A stretch of DNA of 64,000 bases from Paraspadella gotoi (lineage: Eukaryota > Chaetognatha). Both the position numbers and the translations under genes were made by a program. This document shows positions 45,441 to 59,107 of the stretch, piece after piece. The DNA is taken from the NCBI GenBank assembly GCA_051294375.1, contig CM119270.1:3219436-3283435 (forward strand). Reading direction: 5' to 3'. Under the pieces are notes generated by a model. It ran no database searches, had not been told where the DNA came from, and worked only from the letters and a program-made list of their open reading frames with translations. Each line of letters opens with the position of its first letter. Position 1 is the first letter of the stretch.

Positions 45441-46129
45441 ACGACGACGACGACGACGAAGAACGACGACGAACGACGACGACGACGATGGCACGATATA
45501 TAACGACTCCTCTCGTTGATGTCGGGAATGAAATCTACTCTGCCGGAAGGAGAGAAAACGACGACGATGAACACCGACGAACGACGATGACGACGAACGA
45601 CACGACGACGAAGATGACACAAAAAAGAGAAGACAGCGACGATGACGAGCGACGAGAGAAAGAAAATCCGCCCAACCGCCGTGACGATGACGATCTGCCA
45701 AGATCCGCCTGATGCTCCGCTTTCTCTCTGCGCTCTTTTCGCCACATTGCCAATTCGTGGGGAAGCGGGGGTAGGAATTCTTTTAACTCAAACGCTGGTG
45801 GTTTTTGGGGGGTGGAGAGAGGCTAAGGGAGGGGGGGCGCGGTGGGGAGAGAAACGGAAGAAATTGGAAGGAAACAAAGAAAAAGTAGAAGAGAATAAAA
45901 GAATGGATTCGTTATGCAAAAAAAAAAAAAAAAAAAAAAAAAAAACACACAAAAAAGACTGCTTTGCATTGAGTTAAATCGTGTGCATACGTAGAAGCAA
46001 AACGATTTTTCAAAACAGCATTTCATGGTGCGAAACAGTACTAGTTTTTAATGACAGCACAACGGAACAAATAAAAGAAAAGACGACGACGACGACGACG
46101 ACGAAAAACGCAACCTATTCGTCCATGAA

Positions 46130-46161
<32 letters not shown>

Positions 46162-46958
46162 GGCCAAGGAGAGAGGCGTACACGAAACGGAATCCACCCA
46201 AGAAAATCAGAAACCAAAAGCGAGAAAAAAATAAAAGGGAGGAAAAAGAAAAGGGAAGAAAAAGAAAAGTGAGGAAAAAGAAAAAGAAGGAAAAAGAAAA
46301 AGGAGGAAAAAGAAAAGTTAGGAAAAAGAAAAGGGAGGAAAAAAGAAAAGGGAGGAAAAAGGGAGGAAAAAGAAAAGTGAGGAAAAAGAAAAGGGAGGAA
46401 AAAGAAAAGTGAGGAAAAAGAAAAGTGAGGAAAACGAAAAGGGAGGAAAAAGAAAAGTGAGGAAAAAGAAAAAGAAGGAAAAAGAAAAGGGAGGAAAACG
46501 AAAAGGGAGGAAAAAGAAAATAGAGGAAAAAGAAAAGGGAGGAAAAAGAAAAGTGAGGAAAAAGAAAAAGGAGGAAAACGAAAAGGGATGAAAAAGAAAA
46601 GGGAGGAAAAAAAAGGAGGAAAAAGAAAAGGGAGGAAAAGGAAAAGCTTAGGAAAGGAGAAAAGGAAGGTGGATTCTGATCGCTTGTTTGGCTTTGTCTA
46701 TGTCTGTGTGTATGTCTGTCGGTCCTTCTGCCTGTATGTTTGTCGGTCTCTGTCTCTGTCAGGCTCTCTCTCTGTATTTTTGTCGGTCTCTGTCTCTCTC
46801 TCTCTCTCTGTCTGTCTCTCTCTCTGTCTCTCCATCGTTTGTCTTTCTCTTTGTCCTTTCTTCATCTTTTAGTTTGTCTGTCTGTCTGTCAATCTGTGTC
46901 TCTCTCTCTCTCATCCACACCCCTCCCACCACTTTCCACCCCCCCCCTTAAACAACAG
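42240..46958. other. Gene-free AT-rich and simple-repeat region
   Basis: Includes a 25-N join (43,236-43,260), an A/G-rich tract (43,261-43,510), a CTCF-like word CTCGAGGTGGCGCGC (43,686-43,700), scattered GCCATTGAG/GCCATTCCA words (43,830-44,225), CT and TTTC tracts (44,630-45,140 and 45,233-45,312), GAC runs (45,412-45,490 and 46,082-46,160), a 29-A run (45,917-45,945), the 16-bp minisatellite, and TCTGTCTG tracts up to 46,920. No exon with consistent splice sites. Confidence 0.5.
46235..46660 (+). repeat. 16-bp GGAGGAAAAAGAAAAG minisatellite, about 26 copies
   Basis: Units vary at GGG/GTG/AAG and AAAAG/AACG. A pure purine strand over more than 400 bp. Lys/Glu/Gly/Arg-rich frames run through it, but start and stop contexts change with each indel, so I do not call it coding. 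Such mirror-like purine tracts can form triplex DNA. Confidence 0.85.
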
Positions 46959-47202
46959 GCGGACTGTCAAAGGGGGGCAACGGCGGCGGCGTCTACGGCC
47001 CCGACGACGGAGTTGGCGGCCACGCCCGGGCCACGCCCCTTCCGCCTTCGGCCCACCTGGCCGGGGGCGGCCCCCCTTTACCGTCCCTCTCGCCCATGGA
47101 CGTGGGGGCCAACGGAACGCTACTCAAATACCAGACTCTCCCGGCGAACTCCCTCAACTCGACGCCAGCGACCTCGACCTACGGGATGAAGACGCACTAC
47201 GG
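46959..47202 (+). CDS. Internal exon, Gly/Pro/Ser-rich, unknown protein
   Basis: Acceptor AAACAACAG after a C/T tract and donor ACGG-GTAAGG. The frame entered after two bases stays open for 80 codons: GGLSKGGNGGGVYGPDDG, then PPLPSLSPMDVGANGTLLKY, then ANSLNSTPATSTYGMKTHYG, with strongly GC-rich third positions. It looks like a disordered linker or extracellular stalk. It ends in phase 2, which fits the exon at 57,510 (adding T makes Gly), so the two may be consecutive or belong to the same gene, although 10 kb of partly duplicated sequence lies between. Family not recognised. Confidence 0.55.
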
Positions 47203-47749
47203 GTAAGGAGAGGGTGAGTAGGGCGGGTGAGTGATTAAGGGTGGGTGGGTAAGGATGGGTGATGGAGAAAAAGGTGATGAATAAAGCGGGTGATTAAGGA
47301 TGGGTGGGTTAAAGGCGGGTGACTGACTGACTGAGTTCAAATGGGTGATTTTAACGGGGAAAATTGAAAGAGAGTCAGTTAATTTTGTATGTATTATCTG
47401 AAATGACGCGCATTAACTTTTTTGTATTTTAGTGGAAGAGGCAGATAGACAGACCGATAGATTGACAGACCGACCGACCGGCAATGCGTTATGGAGCTTC
47501 TGAGAGTTTGATGAATCGTGCTTCACCATGGCATCAGCTCAACAGCTCCAGCTTTGGGTGCGCCATGAGCTTACTTAAAATTTTGCTGACGAAGTAAAGA
47601 GAAAAGTAAAGATTTAGGGAAAGTTGATTTCCTGTCTTTGGCGCTCGAGGCAGCTTGGATTTGGCAACTTGAACATCGAGTAGTCAATCTTAAAATTAAT
47701 ATAGTAAATTCTAAATATACTTTGTACAGGCGTTAGCGGGTCAAGGCAT

Positions 47750-47850
47750 AATCTCATAATCACATAATCTTTTATATTGGGTGTACCAATTTCATAGCAA
47801 TGTACCCTGCATGCTTTCAATCAAGACTCTCTCGCAGTCTTGTCCATTTA
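47750..47850 (-). repeat. Dispersed repeat R1, partial copy
   Basis: Shares ATAGCA..GTACCCTGCA and GCTTTCAATCAAGACTCTCTC, GCAGTCTTGTCCATT with 1,430-1,480, in the same orientation. The rest of the unit is not recognisable here. Confidence 0.6.
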
Positions 47851-48006
47851 CTGCCAGACCGCTTGGCTTCCTGATCAAATGAAGTGAAATGGTAATTTTT
47901 TAATTGCTTTAATTGGATAAAAGAAGCTGGGTAAATAATAAATATTAACAGTGTTTGCATCAAAATATTTTTTTGGCGTTGATAATTTGAGAAAATCTTA
48001 CGTTTA

Positions 48007-48212
48007 AAAAGAGTTGGATATCTCTTTATTTCTTTACTTACTTTTTAAAAAGAGTTGGATATCTCTTTATTTCTTTACTTACTTTTTAAAAAGAGTTGGA
48101 TATCTCTTTATTTCTTTACTTACTTTTTAAAAAGAGTTGGATATCTCTTTATTTCTTTACTTACTTTTTAAAAAGAGTTGGATATCTCTTTATTTCTTTA
48201 CTTACTTTTTTC
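48007..48212 (+). repeat. 41-bp minisatellite, five near-perfect copies
   Basis: Unit AAAAAGAGTTGGATATCTCT then TTATTTCTTTACTTACTTTTT. GGATATCTC recurs at 48,016, 48,057, 48,098, 48,139 and 48,180 with no variation, so it is young. A frame through it reads as repeated LFKKSWISLYFFTYF-like peptide but has no gene context. Confidence 0.9.
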
Positions 48213-48610
48213 CAAGAAAATAATCTTTTTTCTGATTTTCATTCAAGTTGTAAAAAAAAAGAAAAACAAAAAAGAAAATCTAGTTCCAGCTCGAAATTAA
48301 TTTCCCGTTAAATTGGAAAATCTTTCGACTTCAGTTTCTCTCATTAACCTGAGAAATTCTCTTTCTCGACTTTCAAAGTTCACCCAAGCTTTTGCGATTC
48401 GCGAGACAAGAGAGAGAGAGAGGAGAGAAGAGAGAATCGATGGAGAGGAGGCGAACGCGAGAGATAGAGAGAGAGAGAGAGAAGAGAGCGTTGTTTATAC
48501 CTGGAAAAAAGGGAACAAGCGCTAAATTAAAAACCAGCGAGAGAGGAGAGAAAGAGAGAGAGAGAGATGGAGAGAGAGAGAGAGAGTGTAGCAGATAGCA
48601 GTGGTGGAAG

Positions 48611-50611
<2,001 letters not shown>

Positions 50612-51195
50612 NNNNNNNNNNNNNNNNNNNNNNNNNGTAAGTAAAGAAAACAAGAAGGAAGGAAGAGAAAGACAGAGAAAGAAAGAAAGAAAGAAAGAAA
50701 GAAATAACGAAGAAAGAAAGAAAGAAAGTAAAAAAGAAAGAAAGAAAGAAAGATATACATAAAGAAACAAAGAAACAAGAAAAAAAAAGGAGAAAAGAAA
50801 AAGACAAAATCTCTCGGAACGGAACAACAATGAAAACGTCCCGACATAAAAATTAGCCCACTAAAACCGCGTTTGTCCAACAACAACAACAACAAAATTC
50901 CCGTTTTTGGCCTCGAAGGGAACCGAACTCTCGCCAGGTTATTGTGCGAGGCGTTTTACTCGGGACGATGGCCCGGCCTCTTTTCTTTCTTCCTTCGTTG
51001 AGATATGGAGTAGATGGCGCGACGGACGGGTCCCCGCCTACTCTCCCTCCCCTCTCTCTTCCCCTTTCGGCCCTTCCTCTCCCAACCCTGAAAAAGAAAT
51101 TATGAGAACAGTTATGAGGAAATCGAAGAAGAAGTGAACGCACCTTCTCATATATTCGGGAGAAAAAGGAGAAAAAACTGGGCGAAATATTATAT

Positions 51196-51291
<96 letters not shown>

Positions 51292-51742
51292 TCGAGAGAG
51301 CCCCTCCCCTCTTTTCTTTTTTTTTTCAGGTAATAAGAAAGAAGGAATAAAGGGAGAAAAGAGAGGAAGCGAGGAAATAGAAGAAAAAATAAACAGGGAA
51401 CTCCAATTGGATTAAGATGCATCGCGGAAAAAATGTTTTGTATTTGATAACGTAATTTAAAAATAATTATTTTTAATTATGATAATATTTTTCAAACATT
51501 AAAAATGTATAGTTTATTACAGATAAAAATAATCATATAAATATTGAAAAGACACAAAAACATTTCATTATGTTGTTTGAACCTATATGATAAAAAATAA
51601 TATTATTTTTTTAAAAAATTTCTTCTTGCAAATAAAAATAATAATACATGCTTCTTAGAAAATATATAACTAAGCTTAAAGGTTTAAAAATAAACTAAAG
51701 CATTGATTAAATTTTTTTTTCATAAAAGCGGCTCAAAATCAT

Positions 51743-54700
51743 AACAAGTTTGAGCAAACAATGCGGATTCTGCCTACGATAATTAAAAATTAATTAGATT
51801 AATTAATTAATTAATTAATTAATAGATTAATTATAATTTATATTCCACGCTGTTCATCAATCGATGTCCTATAAAATTGAGTTCAGTGACAGTATTAAAT
51901 GTTTGTTTACATTTTATCAAACCAAACAATATTCCTCTATTCATCGAGCCAGGCGGGCAAGCCCGTCCTCCTGTCTAGATTTTTTCGGTTTAGCTTTCGG
52001 TCTCGCTTTTTTGCCAATCATGGCTCTGAAAGTGTGATATCATAGGTGAGTTGAATTTTCATAATGCTTTCTAATCATCAAGATCTTTTAAAATTCTCAT
52101 GTTTCATATCAATATTGGTATTTTGTTTATGTTTATATTTTACCAACAACAAAAAACCACGTTTCTCGTATTTATAATTATAATATGCTCATCGAAAAAA
52201 TGTTCTTCGCCTCTCTCCTCTCCCTTTCTGCTTTTTTTTTTTGTCTCCGTGTTCATGCGCCATGCATTCTACTCTTAAAAAAAAATAAAGAATAAAAAGA
52301 AAAAAAAAAAAACAGCAGTTCCGGGCTCTTGCAGTTAGCACATACGCAGCTTTCCTGTTCCAGCTTCTATGTCTCTCTCGTCTTAATCTGCTCTCTCTCT
52401 TCTCCTCTCTCTCTCGTACTCTCTTTTTTTTTACAAAAAAATTTATATACGATATACATAGTGGGCAGATTTTCACTAATGTACTGTAAAGAAAATAAGA
52501 ACGATTGACCCGCGAACGGCGCCGCTGGCGAAACCCGGGTTCTTTGGTGAGAATAGCTCACGACTACGTTGTCGGCGCCCTAAGTACTGCTTGATTCTTT
52601 ACACCGGAGTAAATGGGGCTCCTGTTAGAAGCTTCTCTCTCCTCTCTCTCTTTTAATTTATTATATATCGCTCTTTCTCTTTCTCTTTTCTCTTTGCAAG
52701 CTGACTGTCTCTCTCTCTCTCTCTTTTTTCTCTCTCTCTCTCTGTCTCTCTGTCTCTCTGTTTTCGGCGGACTATGACATACTGTCACTATCGTCTAGTC
52801 AATAAACACATACATTTCACTCAGTCTTCACTCCGTTGCCAATTACTTGCTTCGATCCCTTTGTCGCTTGTTTCCCTATACATTTACCGCAATACTTGTC
52901 AATTTTTTGCCCGTGGATCAGTGTTCGTTTTGGCTGAAAAAAAATTCTGATTATGTTTTTTTTTCACCTTCTAAAAAAAAAACTTTTTATTAGATTTGCC
53001 CATTATTATTATCCCTGCCAGGGAACCGCGGCTCTTTTTTATTTTTTCAATACCCAAAAACCCCTATATTATCATCCAGATGTCTTTCGTAGATTCGTCT
53101 CATTCTTGATTCATCTCCTCTTATTTTCATCTCTCTCTCTAATTCCTCTCTCCTCTCTCTCCTCTCTCTCTCTTCTACTCTTTTTCTTCTTACTCTCTCT
53201 TCTTCTCTTATTTCTCTCCTTTCTCCTATCTCTTCTCTCCTTCTCTCCTCATCTCTCTCTCTCTCTCTCTCTTCTCTTCACTCATACACCCGCATATTTG
53301 TTAGTCCGTTTATGACTATCATCACGCTCGCATCAGTATGACCATGTTGACAATCATCGCATCACGGATTGGTGAATGGGCACAAATCATCGCATCACTG
53401 AATGACTATCTATTACACAGCAGTTGAGTGATAGAACTATCACGCATCAATTACATTTGATTATCACTGCATCGAATCAATAAAATCAATTCCTGATCAT
53501 ACATCAAATAAATTCTACTATATACATCAATCAATTAGTACTTTACCTCAATCAATTACTAGTACATCAACCCAATTCGTTTATCGCATGATTCATCTCT
53601 GTTTTTTTCCCCGGTTTTGTTATCCATTAATTTTCTCATGATAGTCGGGCTTTCTGGCTCGGCATCCTTGAGTTCTTTTATGATTTTTTTATTTTTATGT
53701 TCTCCTTTCTCTCTCTCTCTCCTCACTCTCTCTCTTTCTCTCTCACTCTCTCTCTCTCTCTCACTCTCTCTTTCTCTCTCTCTTCTCTCCTCCTTTTTAT
53801 GCAAAAATAGCGACGATCCCTTATGCTTTTCAGATTTTTTTAACTTGCATAATTTTTTCAACTTGCATTCCTTCAAAACTTTATATCTAGCTTCTTCACT
53901 CACTTTCCTACGGGCTCACAAAAATTTCATGTCTACAATCTACATGTGACTGTTAAAATAAATAAAAAGATTCAAGTAATGTACTCATATTTGTTTCATT
54001 TAAACTCATTCCACTGGTTCGTTTCCACTGAAACTTTTATTATCAAGCTTCGTCATATCGTTGTTCCTCCCCACACACAAAATTTCAACTCAATCTATCC
54101 ATCCAATTTAATGATATAATTTGGAAGTATTTATTGGTTTTTAAAATAAGTAAAAAAAAGATTTTTAGTAAATTCGACTTATGGTTTTTCAATTTAAACT
54201 AATTTCCACTCACACGATTCACGAAATTTTATATCCAAGCTTTATCACACACTTTCCTACCCACACACAAAATTTAATTCCAATCCAACCAGCCAATCAC
54301 GAGTTATTGGAGGCTTTTTGCTAAGATGGGGACGGATGGACGGATTGATGACTAATTAATTAATTATTGATTAATTTATTTACTAATTTGATTTAATTAA
54401 CTGTATTAATTATTTGATTTATTAATACATCCTGCGCAGGATTTTTTTACCAAAACATTTTTTAATATAAAAAGGAAAAAGAAAGCCATAATCATTAGTT
54501 AAAAACAGGGTTTTTTTGTTTTTTTTTCCATTTAAAACTTCATTTCCACTCAAACTATTCCATTCGAAAACTTTGATCCTGACCCTGTTCAATGACACAC
54601 TCTACCCACATACAAAATTCCAGAGTCAATCACCCACTCCACTCAGATGAGCAATGATGTTTCAAATATTGATATATATTTTTCTTTTGATTTGTTTCCA

Positions 54701-55066
54701 TTTAAAACTCATTTCCACTCGGACGATTCCATCGAAACTTAATATCCAGCTTCAATCACACACTTACCTATCCACCACAAAAAATTTCATTTAAATCCAT
54801 CCTCCAATCCGAGTATAATGGTTTTTTCTGCTAAGGTGGACGGACGGACGGACGGACGGGACGACGGACGGACAGACGGACGACGGAACCATTCTCATTT
54901 TTTTTTGCATTAATTTATCATAATTCGATGTTGTCTGACATGATATAAGTGTTGTCCGACAATATTGGAGGGGTGGGCGGACCCGACGGCACGCGGACCG
55001 AAAAAAAAAGTGAGTTTATAAAAAGGGAGTTATAGAGTCGGGATCTGCCTATAAGCAGATCCGCAC
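51743..55066. mobile_element. GTCGGATCTGC TIR element, copy C, with long internal region
   Basis: Segment X reads GGCTCAAAATATAAAAAAAGGCTC. In Y the same flanks are split by 3.3 kb beginning ATAACAAGTTTGAG, AATGCGGATTCTGCC and ending GGATCTGCCTATAAGCAG, ATCCGCAC-TA. Ends match copy A in order and orientation, with the right end a near-palindrome. Inside, the AATTAATT region is on the left, at least four copies of the TTTAAACTCATTTCCACT block and (GGAC)n on the right (53,990-55,000). Between them, 51,850-53,950 is sequence not in copy A: CT tracts, ATCATCGCATCAC repeats, and no transposase frame. The middle part may be a nested insertion. Confidence 0.65.
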
Positions 55067-55645
55067 TAAAAAAGGCTCTACAGAGGATGCAAACCGAATC
55101 AGAAAAAGACGCATCAAGAAAAAAAAGCAGTTATTCGGCCATAAACACGAAGGAGGGAAAATATGCGGAGAAGATGAAATATGAGAGGATGTGCGCTCAG
55201 AGGGGTATAATCATCTCCCTCTCCCTCTTGTCGCTTTCGCTCTCTCTCTCCTCTCCTCTCTCTCTCTGTCTCCATCCCCGCTCTTCTCCCACAGACTTCC
55301 CGCTGCATTCTGTTTTCTTTATTCTCGTTCATAATAATCATGGAAAAAAATAACAGAAGGAAGACAAAAACCTGCCTCGGCTCGAGCGCAGATTTCCAAG
55401 ACACACACCTTTCTCTATCTCTCTATTCTCTCTTCTCTCTCTCTGTCTCTCTGTCTCTGTCCCGCCTCTCATTCCCTCTCCTTTTTTCCGACTCGTTGCA
55501 CATTTGTCTTTTTCTATTTCAGTTCTTGAGTTTTGATCTCATCTTCTTCGTCTCCAGTCCATAGGCTCATCTCTCCTCATATAATGACATGCTATTTCTT
55601 ACTCTCTCTCTTCCTTCTCTCTCTTTTCTTTCTTTTTATTCTTTT

Positions 55646-55719
<74 letters not shown>

Positions 55720-55959
55720 TCTCTCTTTCTGTTTTCATCCTGTTTAATTCGAGCCCACCCTACCTCACTCAGCCTGTCAAGACTGCATTTCTAGAAACCC
55801 ATTTCTCTCTCCCTCTTCTTTTCCCTGTTCCTCTCCCTCTTTCTCTCGCTCTCCCTCTCCTCTCCAGAAAACCTTCTATAAATTTCTGCCATTAGTTTTT
55901 ATTTCTAAAAGCTGCGCGATGGAATTTCCGCGAATGTTCATACAAAATGGCGGTTAAGG

Positions 55960-56094
55960 AGGAGAGAGAGAGATGAGAGAGAGATGAGAGAGAGAGGGAG
56001 AGAGAGAGAGAGCGAAGGAGAGTAGAGAGAGAGAGAGAGAGACGAGAGAAGAGAGAGAGAGAAAGGAGAGAGAGAGAGAGAGAGAATAATGACA
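55960..56094. repeat. (GA)n-rich tract
   Basis: Interrupted GA repeats directly after the Y segment, where sequence unique to this contig begins. Confidence 0.85.
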
Positions 56095-56097
56095 TAA

Positions 56098-56394
56098 TGG
56101 GCCTTTCTCCCGCTGGGTGATAAACAATATCGCCTAACAAAAGGCAAAGAAAGTTTACTTCTCCGCAAGAGGACGCTAGAGGTCGAAATCACTGACCGAA
56201 CGTTCACCTTCCGATCACGTGTCACCCTTGTGGACCCGAACTGCCGACTATTCCCAACTTTTTTAAGAACCACGGAACTAATCGTAACATGTTCTTATCT
56301 TGAAATCATATTCGAATCAACGTCAAAACCGCTGGAGTTAAGTATCCGGCCAAAGTTTGAACGGGGGAACTTTGAGTTTCGAGCAGAAAGTTTT
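56098..56394 (+). CDS. Orphan open frame of 99 codons without ATG start
   Basis: Open from after TAA (56,095) to TAA (56,395). It includes LPLGDKQYRLTKGKESLLL, VEITDRTFTFRSRVTLVD and LELSIRPKFERGNFEFRAE. No ATG near its beginning and no convincing acceptor, although AACAAAAG at 56,146 could serve. The composition alternates hydrophobic and polar residues like a beta-rich domain. I do not recognise a family. It could be a terminal exon, a decayed gene piece, or chance. Confidence 0.25.
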
Positions 56395-56399
56395 TAATG

Positions 56400-57509
56400 A
56401 TCGAACCAACAGGTCCAGACTCTGGGGTTCGTTTTTTAGGATTAAATTTTTTTTTCCTTGCTATTTGAATTATATAACAGTCAACTTGTGAGATATTTTG
56501 GTCTCACGCTCGCGAAGGCAAACATTCGAAGGTTGCCCGTTCCGACTGCTTTAACATGGGCCCGAATAGAAAAGACGTTTCTTATTTTATTGTGAAACTT
56601 TATTAGTCAAAATTCTACCGGAGACTTTTAAAAACGGGTTTTCGAAGCGGGTACAACGTTTGAGCTCTGAAGAGAAACTAAAAACGTATCGCGAGCTCTC
56701 ACGAAAGTAAAAATAATCACAATGGTCACTTTAAATAGTGGTCATTTTAAAATGACCTGAACGAGTCTTTAGAGAGAAAAGGACGGACTATTCTTATCAC
56801 AACTCCTTATATTTTGATGCTCGTGCGGAGTACAGCATAGTACTTCCCGATTCTTTTTATCCAATTAAAAAAGTTTAAAAAAAAAGTATACCACTTCATT
56901 GTTAGTGAAGCTCCGCAATCCGACAATTAAAAAACTCGACTGTGACTCACAGTCGAGTCACACGGCGTGTGAGAGAGTCTTGATTGAAAGCTAGACGGGT
57001 CCTGCTATTTTATTATCTCGTAAAAGGAATGAAATCCTGAACCTCCCATAGACCGAGTCCAAAGTCAGGGGCGAGATAGCTTCCTTTTTTTTCTCGAATG
57101 AATGGATAATTTTGAATTCAAATGATTGAGCGGATTTCATACAATTGGGAAGAAACTTTCGTGAAGATTCATCAACGGACTTTTATTCATTTGAATATTA
57201 ATTCATTGACAAATAAAACATTTCGCTACGTGTCTATTCATTTATTATTCATTTATTAATATTTACTATTCATTGCCTTTCCTTTTCAGCTATCATGAGT
57301 TATTGATGATTATTAGGAGAGTCGTTGGATAGTCGTTGGATAGTCGTTGGATAGTCGTTGGTTCTGTGGTTCTTGATCATCGTTGCGTTTCTCTTCTGAT
57401 CTATTACAGTGTAGATTCCAGGTCCCACCGACTGTCAATTCACGCCCCCTAACGCAATGAATTCTTTACAGTTTCATTTCATCATCTCCCAATTCCCCCC
57501 CCCCCGCAG
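56400..57509. other. Non-coding stretch with dispersed repeat and 11-bp repeat
   Basis: AT-rich. It contains R1 in inverted orientation (56,965-57,115) and four tandem copies of ATAGTCGTTGG (57,319-57,361). It ends in a pyrimidine/C-rich tract serving as acceptor for the exon at 57,510. Confidence 0.5.
56965..57115 (+). repeat. Dispersed repeat R1, inverted copy
   Basis: Reverse complement of the 1,322-1,490 family: GAGAGAGTCTTGATTGAAAGC, CCTGCTATTTTATTATCTCG, GTCCAAAGTCAGGGG, AATGAATGGATAATTTT. Its divergence from copy 1 (roughly a quarter of positions by eye) suggests an old family. Confidence 0.65.
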
Positions 57510-57645
57510 TTGCAACGACAGTCCCGCCACCACGCGGCATCGAAAAGTCGTCGGTTTAACTCGAATGATCGTCGTCAACTTCATCATCATCGCCGCCGTC
57601 ACGTCCATCCTTTTGTACCTCGTCATCAAAACATACAAATTTCAG
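57510..57645 (+). CDS. Internal exon with a transmembrane helix
   Basis: Acceptor CCCCCCGCAG and donor TTTCAG-GTGAGA, 136 bp. After one base the frame reads CNDSPATTRHRKVVGLTR, then the hydrophobic segment MIVVNFIIIAAVTSILLYLVI, then KTYKFQ, ending in phase 0. Basic residues on both sides of the helix leave its orientation unclear. Entry phase matches the exit phase of the exon at 46,959-47,202. A truncated TIR element begins about 20 bp into the following intron. A single-pass membrane protein is likely; family not recognised. Confidence 0.6.
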
Positions 57646-57667
57646 GTGAGAAATAAAATTAGTTTAA

Positions 57668-58012
57668 AAGTTTATCAGCAAATTCCGACTCTATCATTCA
57701 CTTTGTCGGTCCCTCGGTCCGTCCCCACAATCATGTCAGAACATCGAATGATTATAAATTATGCAAAAAAAAAAAATAAATAAATAAATTTAAAAAATAA
57801 AAAACAGTGTTCAATGAACACTGTTCATCCGTCCGTCCGTCTGTCTGTCTGTCCGTCTGTCCGTTCCCCCTTACTCCAATTACTCGTGATTTGATGGATG
57901 GATTGGAATGAAATTTTGTGTGTGGGTAGGAAAGTGTGTGGTTGAGTTTCGATGGAATCGTGCAAGTGGAAATGAGTTTAAATGGAAAAAACCTAAAAAT
58001 TTTTTACTTATA
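57668..58012 (-). mobile_element. GTCGGATCTGC TIR element, copy D (inverted, truncated)
   Basis: In reverse orientation: GATAGAGTCGGAATTTGCTG, a (CGGAC)n/(GGAC)n run (57,825-57,868 as TCCGTCCGTCTG), CACGAGTAATT, ACACACAAAATTTCATTCC and TCCACTTGCACGATTCCATC, all found in copies A and C. The outer part of the inverted repeat and the AT-rich half are missing. It sits within an intron immediately after a donor site. Confidence 0.65.
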
Positions 58013-58709
58013 ATTACTCATAATTATTCTATTTATTCAGAATTGCATAGATGAACAGAGATAAAAAATTTGTGTGTGTTTAAGAAAGGGTAAGAAAGTG
58101 AGCTAATCCCAAACTTAATTTTTAATCGTACTGTCAGTCTGTCAATGCTGTATTAATAACTATTCGATATAGATCGAAAATTAGTTTTCTTTTGGTGCAG
58201 AGAATAAAAATACTATAATTATGCTTCTCATTTGCTCTGTTTATGATCCTTACGAGAAAACCCGGAGAATTCTACGTACATGACATTGATTATGGTCTTT
58301 TTATTTGTCGAAGCAGAATTGATTATTCGTTTTCTACTGTGGAGCGAAAAGTAGAGATGGAGATTAAAAAAATGACAGAAACAAAGAAACAAAGAAAACA
58401 ATAGTTTTTTTTTTTAGTTTTCTTCCTTTTTCTTTCTTCTTCCTCCATCGCTCACTTCCTCTGCCTTCGGGTTTTATGAAAAGAAAATCCAAGTGATTAT
58501 AAAAAATAACATCTGGTTCACAAGAATCACGCGACTCGGACGACGATGAGGTGGACACTCATTTCGATCTCACGTGACCGATCCTGACCCCTTCCGTCTA
58601 TTGGGGTCGAGTGACCCATTCATTTATCTCGTCCTTTGTATCATTGAGATTTCCGATCGCTGCATTGTTTAAATGAAGCCGCATTAAATGACTCCTCTTC
58701 CTCGTGCGC

Positions 58710-58715
58710 TCTTTG

Positions 58716-58767
<52 letters not shown>

Positions 58768-58864
58768 ACCTAATGGCTCATTCTGTACCAAACTGTTGAA
58801 TTTAATGTTGCCTTAAGGAATGTCGATACATTCCAGCGTGCAATAGAACATATTCAAATAAAAT

Positions 58865-58916
<52 letters not shown>

Positions 58917-59026
58917 TCTCTCTCTCTCTCACAGACCGAATAGCTCATTCTGTACCAAACTGTTGAATTTAATGTCGTCTTAAGGAATGTCAATACATTC
59001 CAGGTGCAATAGAACATATTCAAATT

Positions 59027-59104
<78 letters not shown>
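58710..59104. repeat. CT microsatellites around a duplicated 120-bp block
   Basis: The sequence CTCATTCTGTACCAAACTGT, TGAATTTAATGT, AGGAATGTC(G/A)ATACATTCCAG, AATAGAACATATTCAAAT occurs twice (58,780-58,860 and 58,940-59,025), each flanked by CT runs. It is a tandem duplication with the microsatellite as part of the unit (about 160 bp). Confidence 0.8.

Positions 59105-59107
<3 letters not shown>

Noticed and set aside
44529-45503. 324-residue reading frame
   Set aside because: Runs through TTTC, CT and GAC simple repeats; composition (Phe/Ser/Leu then poly-Arg/Thr) is that of the repeats.
45981-46591. Lys/Glu-rich reading frames
   Set aside because: Translation of the 16-bp GGAGGAAAAAGAAAAG minisatellite; frame depends on indels between units.
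52500-52570. tRNA-like sequence (GGCGAAACCCGGGTTC region)
   Set aside because: No acceptor stem or anticodon arm could be drawn.
58364-58558. Minus-strand frame starting MSTSSSSESRDSCEPDV
   Set aside because: The first half looks protein-like, but it runs into a poly-Lys tract from an A/T-rich run and no splice donor or promoter was found; too weak to call.
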